Assembly (NCBI GenBank): GCA_963575745.1
Contig: CAUYUJ010002725.1
Span: 418,470-482,469 of the forward strand
Direction of reading: 5' to 3'
Length of the DNA: 64,000 bases
DNA from: Prorocentrum cordatum
Taxonomy: Eukaryota > Sar > Dinophyceae > Prorocentrales > Prorocentraceae
Position numbers and translations under genes: made by a program. The notes under the pieces were generated by a model that worked only from the letters and a program-made list of their open reading frames with translations, did no database searches and was not told the origin of the DNA. Shown in pieces: positions 1-9,094 of the stretch (positions are counted from its first letter, which is position 1; every line of letters begins with the position of its first letter).

Positions 1-105
1 CCCCACAAAGTGGGGGTATTGCCCGCCTCCTATGAAAACCCTGGCACTGGTGAGAACGGAGTGTCCCCAGTCTTAAATGATTGTTGTTGTTGTTGTTGTT
101 GTTCA
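1..105 (+). repeat. Left arm of long-range inverted repeat
   Basis: Starts with a small hairpin (CCCCAC-AAA-GTGGGG) and continues through TATGAAAACCCTGGCACTGG to a (TTG)n run. The reverse complement of the whole block, with substitutions and small indels, is found at 8205-8312. The two arms therefore face each other across about 8.1 kb and enclose the composite repeats and the membrane-protein gene. The window edge cuts the outer side, so the full arm length is unknown. Confidence 0.75.
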
Positions 106-164
106 TTGGAGTTCCCTCCCGGCGCTCGCGCCAGGTTTTTTATCAGGGATTGTATTCCTCCTCA

Positions 165-415
165 CACTGTGCCCCTGGCCCCCGATTTACAACAACAGCG
201 GCTCCCGCTTGATATTTCCTCGAAATTTATTCCGGTCCCCCTCTCCCGCTTGAGACCTCGCAATTTACTCAAGAATCGCGCTCCCGCCTTAGACTTCCTC
301 GCATACTCAGGTGCCGCGCTCTTGCCATTCAGGAATCGCGCGTTCGCTGGGGACTTCTTCAAATTTACATTGGAATCGCTCTCTCGCTGGAAATTTCTGG
401 GCTAATCACGCAGGA
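165..415 (+). repeat. 50-60 bp tandem repeat, composite unit copy 1
   Basis: Degenerate tandem units built around AATCGCGCTCCCGC and TTCCTCGAAATTTA, preceded by a GCCCCTGGCCCC / ACAACAACAGCGGCTCCCGC leader. The same leader and units recur near 4565, 6150 and 7480. This is the first part of a four-part composite repeat. Open frames across it are in several phases and look non-coding. Confidence 0.75.
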
Positions 416-444
416 CTCGCGATCGATCCGCCCGTTCGGCCCGC

Positions 445-1135
445 CCGTTAGGGTCATGCCCTTCGTGCCCCATGCTCGCTCGCTCTCTTTGTGCCTCATT
501 GCTCCTCCCCTTGTGGCCCAGTCGCTGCCCTTCGTGGCCCCGATGCTGGCCTCGGTGGCCCCTCGCTGCCTTTTGTGGCCCATACATACGCCCTTCGTGG
601 CCCCCAGTCGCTGCTGCCCTCAGTGCCCCCTATCGCTGCCCTTCGTGGCCCCAGTGTAGCCCCGTGTGCCCCCCCCCGCTGCCCTCAGTGGCCCCTTCGT
701 TGCCTTGTGTGGCCCATATGTGCGCCCTTCGTGGCTCCCAGTCGCTCGTGTCCTCAGTGGCTCCAGTGCTGCCCTTCGTGGCCCGGCCCCAAGCTCCTTT
801 TGCCCCCCCCCCCCGCCGCCCATTGTGGCCCCGCTGCTGCCCTCAGTGGCCCCCAGACGCTGCCTTTCGTGGCCCCCCGTCGCTTGCGCCCTCAGTGGCC
901 CCGTTGCTGCCCTTCGTGGCCCCAGCGTAGCTGCTCGTGGCCCGCTTGGTGCCCTGTGTGGCCCCGTCAATGCCCTTCTGTGGCCCCAACGCTGCCCTTC
1001 GTGGCCCCACTGCTGCCCTCAGTGGCCCCTATCGCTGCCCATTGTGGCCCCGTTGCTGCCCTTGGCGGCCCATATATACGCCCTTCGTGGCCCCCGCTCG
1101 CTCGTGCCCTCAGTGGCCCCATTGCTACCCTTCGT
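445..1135 (+). repeat. GTGGCCCC minisatellite, copy 1
   Basis: About thirty variable units of roughly 20-27 bp with the core CCTTCGTGGCCCC, separated by GCTGC or TCGCTGC spacers. It is open in all forward frames and gives proline/serine/tryptophan-rich pseudo-peptides, a repeat artefact rather than a gene. A second array is at 4965-5710. Confidence 0.85.
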
Positions 1136-1310
1136 GCTGCTTCTCTCGTCCGCAGTTTTGCTCCCTCCCTCTTGTCCATTGCCTCCCTCCCTTCCACCAC
1201 CCCTTCCCTCCTCGCTTTTTCTCTCTCTCTCTCTCTCTCTCTTTTTCCCTCTCTCTCTGTCGCTCTCTCTCTCTCTCTCTTTATATGTGTGTGTATCACT
1301 ATATATCTCC
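1136..1310 (+). repeat. CT-rich polypyrimidine tract
   Basis: (CT)n and CCCTCC runs between the minisatellite and the conserved terminal module. The same order (minisatellite or spacer, then CT tract, then terminal module) is seen again around 6760-7370. Confidence 0.8.
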
Positions 1311-1368
1311 CTTCTCGCTCCTCTTGCTCTTTTAGCGCCCAATGCACGTGGCAGTTCAGGTATATGTA

Positions 1369-1510
1369 CCCCCCAGAGGGGGTACGATCGAAGACGAAGA
1401 GGGCGGTATCGGGGGTTTGGGAGACACGTGGTGAGGTACGCGCGAGCAGATAAGAGCGAACAGTCTTAGAATTATTGTTGAAGAATAATTATTGTTGATC
1501 CCCCCAACCG
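1369..1510 (+). repeat. Conserved terminal module of composite repeat, copy 1
   Basis: Begins with a C-run/G-run hairpin (CCCCC-AGA-GGGGG region), then GATCGAAGACGAAGAGGGCG, a variable middle, GAGCGAACAGTCTTA, and ends GTTGATCCCCCC..GGTGCATATTG. Matching copies start at 5957, 7248 and 7931. It lies directly before the membrane-protein gene, so the gene's 5' flank is repeat-derived. Confidence 0.8.
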
Positions 1511-1535
1511 GTGCATATTGGCTGAAGCCGCTTAC

Positions 1536-3734
1536 ATGGTTGTCCACGCTTCTGTAGTGATCATGGCGAGCGAACAGGGTGCACCACCTAAGGGACGGCG
1601 CCCAGCCATTTCCCTTGTTGCCGGTGTAATGCGCATAGTCATGATCAGCCTTGTGCTCTTTCCTGCATTTGCTCCAGTTTGGATGGGCTATGGATGGAGT
1701 GGATATGGGCAGGATAATACCACGTCAGAAAGCATTTCCCACCTAAGCCTCATCAACACATGCAATGGGGTAATAGATGCATCGTATTTTCCACATCCAG
1801 ATTGGGACGCTTGGGGAGACACCTACCACTTTAGAATAATTGCGAGCACCATCACTTCACTTCTAGTGGCCGTGTGTGCCGCTGTTGGTTTAAAATACGT
1901 ACCCACCGCGTCTGTGTTTGTCATCCATGCCCGATGTTGGCTTCTGCTGAATTGGTTATTGGCTTTAGGGTGGAATTTCGGAAGGGCTTATCAATGGTGT
2001 GATACGAGATCTCCGAATCCTGGCACTTGGCTGTGGAACATTCGGCAGGTCGTTTGGGCGTCTTCTGCCACCTACCTCAGCTTCTTGCTGCGAATGAGGA
2101 TTGCGGCTCTGCAGCGTGCCCAGGGTGAAGAGAGCCACCTGAAAAGGATTTCTGCCGTCATTGCACTTCAGTGCGTGGTGTTGCTCGGTGTCAGTGCCTG
2201 CGTTGTTGTTCGGCTCACGACGGCTGTGTCGCAGGATTGGTTTGGCACGTTGGCCCAGACCCTGCTGTCGATAATCTTGGCACTCACAGTTGTCGGTCTT
2301 GCGATAGCAGTCCATGCTTTTAGGAATCCGCTCCGTGTTGCCCGAAACGTCGCGCAGCAGACCGTTGGACGCCGTGGAGAGGAGGCTCAGCGGAGCTATC
2401 GCACAGTGCGACGGCAGCTGATGGCAACATTGTTTTGCGGCGTTACATCTACGTTGGCATTGGGGACGGAATTTGCGTCGCACGTGTTGTACGTTTATCA
2501 CCGAGACGAGCACGACTACATATATGAGATCTTCAAGACATTCTTCTACGGATTCGACCTGGTCGCGAATGCGGTTGTCGTATTGCTGCTGTCGGGGTTG
2601 GTACGCGTCCATGAGCCCTCGCGAGTTGTTGCTCAGTGCACTGCGAATTCTGCTAAACCTTGCACCGATGCATCAGGAAGTCAAGAATGGGACGATAAAG
2701 TAAAAGAGCTATCGGAGCGGGGCATTACACTAGGGGCACTCCTAGGCTTCTACGCTGGACTTGGACAGCGCTACATGCCTCACTTCAACCCAGATGTGCA
2801 TTCCACAGCCGACGTCGTCCGGCAGGCCGTCATTCCGCTCACGGCCGGCAACTCGGCCTTTGGGCCGTGCGCGTTGTCTACGCAGCTCATGGGAGGGGCC
2901 TCTATCCGGGCGGAGCGCATGGTTACGCATGCGTGGTCAAATAAATTCGCAGATCTTATTGCTGCCATTGTGGCGGATGCTCTTGGTCTCATCACGTATG
3001 AGGCGGTGCTGCCCAGGTTGAAACCAGCCGAATTGCCAGTGTTAATGAAGGAGTTGCACCAGAGGGGCTTTCTGGGGATTTCGTATTGGGTCTGTGCTGC
3101 TTGCGTCAATCAGCATGCAGGAATATGTGGTGCGAACCCAGGGCAGCAGCAGGATCCAGTCAGCGGCAGAGTACATCCTGTCTGCAGTTGTAATCACCCT
3201 AAATTCTGGAACAGCACGCCGCCATTGCGCTTCGACGGGGAGGGGGTTTTGTGTGAGATGAACAAGTTTGATGACATGATGCTCTACCTCAGCTCGAATG
3301 ACCCGTCCTTCCGGCAGGTCATAGCCATCGACCGCGAGTTCGATTTGTTCAAGCGGGCATGGTGTGTTAGCGAGATTCATTTGGCGCACTCCTCGTACAT
3401 AAACGCAGCTGTCAAATTCCATACCCACAAGAGCCTCGAGCTGCACCAAAACATGTTGATGAATCTGCGCGTGCAGGACATGGAGTCGTCCAGGCCAGAG
3501 GATAAGGCCATGATCCTCGGGAAGATCGACAACTTGGATGATTTCAACGAAACCCTAAGGTGGATCGTTCTGGACGAGGACACCGGCATCTTCGCAAATT
3601 GCCAGGACAGCCTGCAGGCCTCAGGCAATCTCGGCAAGATCGTCCGGACAACACTCTATTCGAACAGTTCCGCGCCGTCTACCCCGTCCTCATTCTTTGC
3701 ATGCGTTGCTCGCACGCCCTCGCCCTCAGTCTGA
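1536..3734 (+). CDS. Multi-pass membrane protein with a dinoflagellate-type cysteine/histidine-rich C-terminal domain (function unknown)
   Basis: Uninterrupted 732-residue reading frame from the ATG at 1536; the next ATG, at 1563, starts MASEQGAPPKG and is an equally good start. The N-terminal half has about eight hydrophobic segments (for example LVLFPAFAPVWMGYGW, IIASTITSLLVAVCAAVGL and the IILALTVVGLAIAVHAF region), indicating a polytopic membrane protein. The C-terminal half is soluble and carries THAWSNKFADLI, YWVCAACVNQHAGIC, VCSCNHPKFWN, EMNKFDDMM and FKRAWCVSEIHLAH. I recognise this pattern from dinoflagellate hypothetical proteins but know no function for it; a ligand-sensing or TIR-like role would be a guess. 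The absence of frameshifts in a region full of decayed repeats argues that it is selected. The 5' flank is the composite repeat's terminal module. No intron boundary is evident. It ends with a TGA at 3732. Confidence 0.75.
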   Translation: MVVHASVVIMASEQGAPPKGRRPAISLVAGVMRIVMISLVLFPAFAPVWMGYGWSGYGQDNTTSESISHLSLINTCNGVIDASYFPHPDWDAWGDTYHFRIIASTITSLLVAVCAAVGLKYVPTASVFVIHARCWLLLNWLLALGWNFGRAYQWCDTRSPNPGTWLWNIRQVVWASSATYLSFLLRMRIAALQRAQGEESHLKRISAVIALQCVVLLGVSACVVVRLTTAVSQDWFGTLAQTLLSIILALTVVGLAIAVHAFRNPLRVARNVAQQTVGRRGEEAQRSYRTVRRQLMATLFCGVTSTLALGTEFASHVLYVYHRDEHDYIYEIFKTFFYGFDLVANAVVVLLLSGLVRVHEPSRVVAQCTANSAKPCTDASGSQEWDDKVKELSERGITLGALLGFYAGLGQRYMPHFNPDVHSTADVVRQAVIPLTAGNSAFGPCALSTQLMGGASIRAERMVTHAWSNKFADLIAAIVADALGLITYEAVLPRLKPAELPVLMKELHQRGFLGISYWVCAACVNQHAGICGANPGQQQDPVSGRVHPVCSCNHPKFWNSTPPLRFDGEGVLCEMNKFDDMMLYLSSNDPSFRQVIAIDREFDLFKRAWCVSEIHLAHSSYINAAVKFHTHKSLELHQNMLMNLRVQDMESSRPEDKAMILGKIDNLDDFNETLRWIVLDEDTGIFANCQDSLQASGNLGKIVRTTLYSNSSAPSTPSSFFACVARTPSPSV

Positions 3735-4560
3735 TGCAAATGCGCGATGCAGTTCGCTTGGATGCGTATTGATTGAACCAGGTAGTAGATACGTGAATCC
3801 TCGGACTAGTGCTATGCCCAGCGAGGTATGCTGTGGCTGGGCATCCGTGTGAGCTGGCAGCAACTGTGAGCTGGCTGGGCGCCAACGTGCGGCACAATTC
3901 CGGTAGGAAAGCGTGCAAGATGTTCAAACGCTGATTCTGTTCGGTCCAGTTTTTTTGGCTGGGCATGGCTTCTGCTCCTCCCCCGAGACAGCCCAGCATG
4001 CAACGCCCACGCCCCTCTCCCCCCCCAAATTTCTTCTCTCCCATGCAGTCAACAAACCGCGCGCGGCGGGTTCGTGGGGCCTGGGGGCACAGAAGCTGCC
4101 ACCAGTTGCCCCCTCTTCCTCGTCCTCCCCTTGGGCCCTCCTCGTCCTCCTCCTCGTCCTCCTCCTCCTTCTCCCTGCCCTGCTCTGACCCCCTGGGCTG
4201 CACGGGCGGTCGGGGGGTTCGGAGTTTTGTGTCGGCAGGTTCGTTGGCCTCGTATACATGTTAGGCCGAACACCAGCCGATTAAAGAACGTCACCGTTCG
4301 TTCGTATCTGTAGGACACGTACCGAGCGTAAAGCCGTTCGGTTGCATGAGTTCATCCATTCCTCTTTTCCCTCTTCCTCCTCCTCCTCCTCCTCTCCGCC
4401 CGCCGTCTTCCTATCCCCTTCTCTCAAGGAGGTCCGATCTAACTCTGGATATTTCTAACATGTGAACGCAAGTGTCAGATTCTACTGGCCACACCACCAC
4501 CAGAGTGCACGTCGTGGTAGCATGCTCGTGAATGTCAAAAAAATGTTTGTTCTCAATCAA
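3735..4560. other. Intergenic region downstream of the membrane-protein gene
   Basis: No supported gene. Contains C/T-rich stretches at about 3990-4190 and 4360-4410 and otherwise apparently unique sequence. No clear polyadenylation signal or RNA gene was recognised. Confidence 0.5.
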
Positions 4561-4564
4561 AGTG

Positions 4565-4935
4565 TGCCCCTCGACGCTCGCACCCTGTTTTTTTGTTTTC
4601 AGGGAAAGTTTTGAGGCTCAAGCTGGGCCCCTGGCCCCTGGGTTACAACAACAACGGTCCCGCTCTTGAGATTTCCGCACAATTTAGCCAGGACCCCAGC
4701 TCCCTCCCGAGACTTCCTTGCATTTTATTCAGGAATCGCGCTCTCGCTTGGGACCTCTTCACAACTTATTCCAGAATCGCTCTTCCAGCGCTCTGGAGTC
4801 GCGCTCTCGCTGGAGCCTTGCTTGCAATTTACTAAAGAATAGCGCCCTTGCGTCGGAATTTCTTGCAATTTACTCAAGCGCCGCGGTCCCGACACCCACG
4901 CACCCAGGAGTCGCGCTCACGCTTAGGACTCCCTC
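4565..4935 (+). repeat. 50-60 bp tandem repeat, composite unit copy 2
   Basis: Same GCCCCTGGCCCC leader and TTTACTCAAGAATCGCGC-like tandem units as at 165-415, again followed by the GTGGCCCC minisatellite. This shows the modules move or duplicate as a block. Confidence 0.75.
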
Positions 4936-4964
4936 ATAGATTACCTAAACATCTGGATCTCGCT

Positions 4965-5710
4965 GCCCTTCGTGGCCCCGTTGCAGCCCTTCGTGGCCCC
5001 CTCGCTTTGTTTCGTGGCCCCGTTGCAGCCCTTCGTGGCCCCCTCGCTCCCTCGCTGCCCTTCGTGGCCCCGTTGCAGCCTTTTGTGGCCCCCTCGCTGC
5101 CCTTCGTGGCCCCGTTGCAGCCCTTCGTGGTCCCCTCGCTTTGTTTCGTGGCCCCGTTGCAGCCTTTTGTGGCCCCCTCGCTGCCGTTCGTGGCCCCGTC
5201 GCAGCCCTTCGTGGCCCCGTTGCAGCCCTTCGTGGCCCCCTCGCTGCCGTTCGTGGCCCCGTTGCATCCCTTCGTGGCCCCCTCGCTCCCTTCGTGGCCT
5301 CATATATGTATGCCCTTCGTGGCCCCCGCTCGTTCGCGCCCGTGGTGGCCTCGTATGCATGCCCTTCGTGGCCCCGCTGTTGCCCTTCGTGGCCCCCTTG
5401 CTGCCCTTCGTGGCCCCGTTGTTGCCCTTAGTGGCCCCGTCCTTGCCCTCCGCGGCCCAGAATACGTATGCCCTTCGTGGCCCCCGCTCGTTCGCGCTCG
5501 TTGTGGCCCCATGTGCATGCCCTTCGTGGCCCCGCTGTCGCCGTTTGTGGCCCCCTCACTGTCCTACGTGGCCCAGTTGCTACCCTCAGTGGCCCCATCG
5601 TTGCCTTCTGTGACACCGCATTATCTGCCCTTCGTGGCCCCCGCTCTTCGTGGCCCCATACGCATTCCCTTCGTGTCCCCGCTGCCGCCCTTCGTGGCCT
5701 ACTTCGTGTC
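4965..5710 (+). repeat. GTGGCCCC minisatellite, copy 2
   Basis: More homogeneous than copy 1. Units such as CCCTTCGTGGCCCCGTTGCA alternate with CCCTCGCTGCCCTTCGTGGC, giving a higher-order alternation of roughly 45 bp. Ends in CTCGCT and (GTC)n tracts at about 5740-5820. Non-coding. Confidence 0.85.
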
Positions 5711-5956
5711 CTTCGTGTCCCTGCTGTCGTTCTCTCTCGCTCTCGCTTTCGCTCGTCGTCGCCGTCGTCGTCCTTGTCGTCGTCGTCGACGTCGTCGTCG
5801 TCGACGTCGTCGTCATGGTCGGTCCCCTGCCCGTCCCCCTTGGGGTCGGGTCGACGGTCCGCGGCCACCCCGCCGATCAGCGCTTCCCCTGGCCAAGCCG
5901 ACGGTCCGCGGCCGCCCCGCCGCTTGCCAGGGCCCGGCCTGCAGGGAAGAAAGTTA

Positions 5957-6135
5957 TACCCCAAAAGGGGCCCGATCGAAGACGAAGAGGGCGGTTATTG
6001 AGGGTTTGGGAAGTACGCGTTATTGGACACTCGAGCAGATAAGGGCGAACATTCTTAAAATTATGGTTGTTGTTTTGTTTGGGTTGATCCTTCATTGCTG
6101 AAGAATCATTATTGTTGATCCCCCCTCACTGGTGC
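5957..6135 (+). repeat. Conserved terminal module, copy 2
   Basis: Starts with the hairpin CCCC-AAAA-GGGG (5959-5970), then GATCGAAGACGAAGAGGGCG, GAGGGTTTGGG, GGGCGAACATTCTTAAAATT and GGTGCATATTG. It is co-linear with 1369-1510, which fixes the module boundaries. Confidence 0.8.
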
Positions 6136-6149
6136 ATATTGTTTTTCTC

Positions 6150-6620
6150 AATCAAAGTGTGTCGTTCGACGCACGCACCTTTTTTTTTTGACAGGGAAAA
6201 TCTTGGTATTTAAACTGCGCCCCTGGCCCCCAGATTACAACAACAATAAAGGCTCCCGCATGAGACTTCCTTCAAATTTACTCATGACCCCCGCTCCCGC
6301 CTGACAGTTCCTTACAATTTACCTCGGATCGGTGCTCCCGCCTGCGAAGTCGTCGCAATTGTCAGGACCCCCGCTCCCGCTCGGGACTCTCAGGAACGGC
6401 GCCCCCGCTTGAGACTTGCAATTGAATCAAGATTTCTTTTCAATGTAATAAAGACCCCCGCTCCCGCCAGAGAGCCCCTTTACATTTGATTCAGGAATTG
6501 CGCTCTCGCCTGCGACTGCCACGCAATGTATCCAAAAATCACGTTTTCGACGCTCAGGAAACACGCTGCGCCAAGCACGCTGTCACAATTTGCTTGGGAG
6601 TCGCGCTCTCGCCATACTCA
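6150..6620 (+). repeat. 50-60 bp tandem repeat, composite unit copy 3
   Basis: TCTCAATCAAAGTGTG leader shared with about 4550, then GCCCCTGGCCCC, ACAACAACAATAAAGGCTCC and degenerate GACCCCCGCTCCCGC units. No minisatellite follows in this copy; a CT tract comes next. Confidence 0.7.
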
Positions 6621-6759
6621 GGCATACTGCTTGAATGTCCCACCCGCCCGACCCGCCCGTCATGGGATCGCCCGCCCGTCGTGGGCTCCCGCCCGGGACT
6701 TCCTGAAGCGGCGTTTTCGCTTAGGATTTCGTCGAATGTTCAAGCTCTTACTTTCCTGC

Positions 6760-6905
6760 TCCTCCTCCCTCCTCCCTCCTCCTTCTTCTCCTCTTTTCTC
6801 TCTCCCCCCTCTCTTCCCTCATCCGTATGCCTCTCCGCCCTCTCCCCTCTCCCTCCTCTCCCTCCTCCCTTCTCCCTTCCCTCTCCTGCCTCCTCCCTCC
6901 CTCTT

Positions 6906-6943
<38 letters not shown>

Positions 6944-7110
6944 CCCTCTCTCTCTCTCTCTCTACTTCTCTCGTCTATTTTTTGTTTTGTTTCTCTCTCT
7001 CTCTCTCTTTCTGTCTCTCTGTGCCTCTAATCAACCACCCCCCTCTTCGTTCCTTTTCTCCTGGCGTTTTCCCTCTTCTTTCGTCCCCCCCCTCCGTTCC
7101 TCCCACTCTC
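6760..7110 (+). repeat. CT-rich polypyrimidine tract
   Basis: Long CCTCCT/CTCTCT run. The serine/leucine/proline reading frames across it are composition artefacts. Confidence 0.8.
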
Positions 7111-7247
7111 CCTCGTTCTCCCCCTCCTCTATTTGCAGAGCCCACACCAATTCCAATGGCGGGCACATCTACGCCCACGAAAGAGTGTCCGCCCGTTCAG
7201 GTTTGCCCGCCTGTCTACGCCCGCCGCCCCCCGCAAAGAGAAAACAT

Positions 7248-7375
7248 CCCCCCAAAAGGGGTATGATCGAAGACGAAAGGGCGGGTATCGAGGGTGTGGG
7301 GAATTCGTTTTGGATGACCCGCGGGCAAGTAAGAGCGAACAGTCTTATAATGCTTGTTGTTGGTGGTGTCGTTTC
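7248..7375 (+). repeat. Conserved terminal module, copy 3
   Basis: C-run, AAAA and G-run hairpin at 7250-7261 followed by GATCGAAGACGAAAGGGCGG, GAGGGTGTGGGG and AAGAGCGAACAGTCTTATAA. Co-linear with the copies at 1369, 5957 and 7931. Confidence 0.8.
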
Positions 7376-7479
7376 GACATAATACTTCTTGTGGATACCC
7401 GGAAACGGTTCCGCGCGCTCTCGCCTCGACGCCAGCTAATTCAATTTTCTCTGAAAGCGAGGCTCCTGGTCGAGCGTTG

Positions 7480-7905
7480 GCTTGAGCCTAAATGTGGGCC
7501 CTTGGAGGCCCATCTACGACAACAGCGGCTCCCTTTCGACACCTCCTTTCAGTGTACCCCGAGGCACCCTGGCCAAAGAGGCCCCCGAACTGAGGAACGG
7601 CGCTCTCGTGCGAGACTTCTTCGCAATTCAATTGACTTGGCGGAGACCCAACCACGACGACAAGGGCTCCTGTTCGATATTTCTTCCAGATTTACTCCGA
7701 GAGCCCCTGGCCAAGAATGCTCCCGAACTCAGGAACGGTGCTCTCGCTCGAGACTTTCCCGTAATTCAGGCAAGTTGGTGGAGGCCGGGATACGGCGACA
7801 TGGGTTTCCCTTCGATATTTGCCCATCGGTTTTCCGAGAGCCCTTGGCCAGAGAGGCCCCCGAACTCAGGAACGGCGCTGCCGCTCGAGACTTTTTCGCG
7901 CTTCG
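7480..7905 (+). repeat. 50-60 bp tandem repeat, composite unit copy 4
   Basis: Tandem units sharing CGAACTCAGGAACGGCGCT, GAGAGCCCCTGGCC and TCGATATTT-like segments, spaced about 80-90 bp. Diverged relative of the other three arrays; no minisatellite is present. Confidence 0.65.
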
Positions 7906-7930
7906 GTCAGTGGCCGACAAGGAAGAGATT

Positions 7931-8050
7931 CCCCCCGAAAGGGGGCGCAATCGATGACGAAGTGGGCGGGTATCGAGGGTTGGGGTATACAGAATGCAGG
8001 ACACGCGTGCCAGTAAGAGCGAACAGTCTTAAGCTGATTGTTGTGACTGC
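7931..8050 (+). repeat. Conserved terminal module, copy 4
   Basis: Perfect hairpin CCCCC-GAAA-GGGGG (7932-7945) then CAATCGATGACGAAGTGGGC, GAGGGTTGGGG and AAGAGCGAACAGTCTTAAGC. Followed by a (TTG/CTG)n microsatellite at 8040-8155. Confidence 0.8.
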
Positions 8051-8189
8051 TGTTGTTGTTGCTGCTACTGTTGTTGTTGCTGCTGGTGTTGTTGCTGCTG
8101 TTGTCGTTGTTGATGTTGGTGTTGTTGTTGGTGGTGTTGCTGTTGTTGATGGATAGGGACGGGCGTCGTGTCCCGGGCTGGCTCCCCCC

Positions 8190-8231
<42 letters not shown>
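8040..8231 (+). repeat. TTG/CTG microsatellite then CAA microsatellite
   Basis: An imperfect (TTG)n block at 8040-8150 is followed by GATAGGGACGGGCGTC and a clean (CAA)n run at about 8190-8231. The two runs are reverse complements and could form a hairpin with a loop of about 40 bases. Confidence 0.8.
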
Positions 8232-8312
8232 CATTTTACCCGAACGCGTGGTGTTCTCCCCAGTGCCAGGGTTTTCATACGACACCAGGCAATACCCCCA
8301 CTTCGTGGGGGG
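8205..8312 (-). repeat. Right arm of long-range inverted repeat
   Basis: Reverse-complement relative of 1-105: (CAA)n, CCAGTGCCAGGGTTTTCATA, GGCAATACCCCCAC and a terminal hairpin CCCCCAC-TTC-GTGGGGG. It marks the right limit of the composite-repeat cluster. Confidence 0.75.
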
Positions 8313-9090
8313 GCATTACAAGCTCTACCAAATATCCAAACGACTCTTCGCGACCACCCAAACCCAGCTTCCCGCCCTATGACGTTGGGACACTTCACTT
8401 CGTGGCGTGCGGACGACCGTGGCTACTACACTGGCGTGGGGTACACACCCACAGAACTTGGTCACTTATTCGGGGCGCGCATGTGCCCAGCATGGTGCAA
8501 TTGTGCCATACAATACATAATACAGAGAGACGAATGTGTCCCGCATGGTATTATTTGACAGGGATGATGGCCCTGGCAGGTGCGCAACCGTTGTCGCAGA
8601 AGTTCGAAAAAGTTGCTCGCAAAAGCCCGTTTGACAGAAATGTTTAAAAAGTGTTGGGTTTCCTACGAATCCGCAAGAGCGCGCGGGATGAGATTTTGAC
8701 ATTTTTTTGTTGAAAAACCATTGGTTTTTTGATGTTTTTATGTTGAAATCGCTCCGAACACTAAGCTTTTGGAAGGATTTCGTCTTGCGCGCGCGAATGT
8801 CCACTTTACCTTATTTTTTGCAAGGGATTCTTGAAATTTGATTATATTTGAACAAGAAATTTCATTTTATAGTGTTTTTTGCAAGGGAAAGCGGATTACA
8901 ACAAAACAACCGGATCTGGATGACATCGAATTACCTGAGGCTTCCTCACGAAAGTGATGAAAACGTGGCTGCGGCCTAGGCGCGGCGGGGGGGGCGCGCA
9001 CCAGGGGGCCCAACAATAATTATTCTTTAGAATTAATAATGTTCAACAACAACAACAACATCAATGCCGAGGGCTCCCGCCTGCGACTAT
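8313..9090. other. Spacer with a possible short peptide-coding relic
   Basis: The forward frame at about 8388-8560 reads SWRADDRGYYTGVGYTPTEL and then a cysteine-containing stretch (RMCPAWCNCAIQYI) before a stop. It looks more protein-like than its surroundings, but I do not recognise it. 8640-8900 is AT-rich relative to the rest of the window, with TTTTTTG runs. About 9040-9080 holds a fragment of the composite repeat leader. Confidence 0.3.
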
Positions 9091-9094
9091 CTCA

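Noticed and set aside
445-1335. Long proline/serine/tryptophan-rich frames on the plus strand and their complements
   Set aside because: Several overlapping phases are open at once because the minisatellite unit lacks stops; no start context or conservation between the arrays at 445 and 4965.
1500-1532. Spliced-leader-like CCGGTGCATATTGGCTGAAG just before the membrane-protein gene
   Set aside because: GGTGCATATTG is also present at the end of the repeat module near 6130, where no gene follows, so most of the similarity belongs to the repeat.
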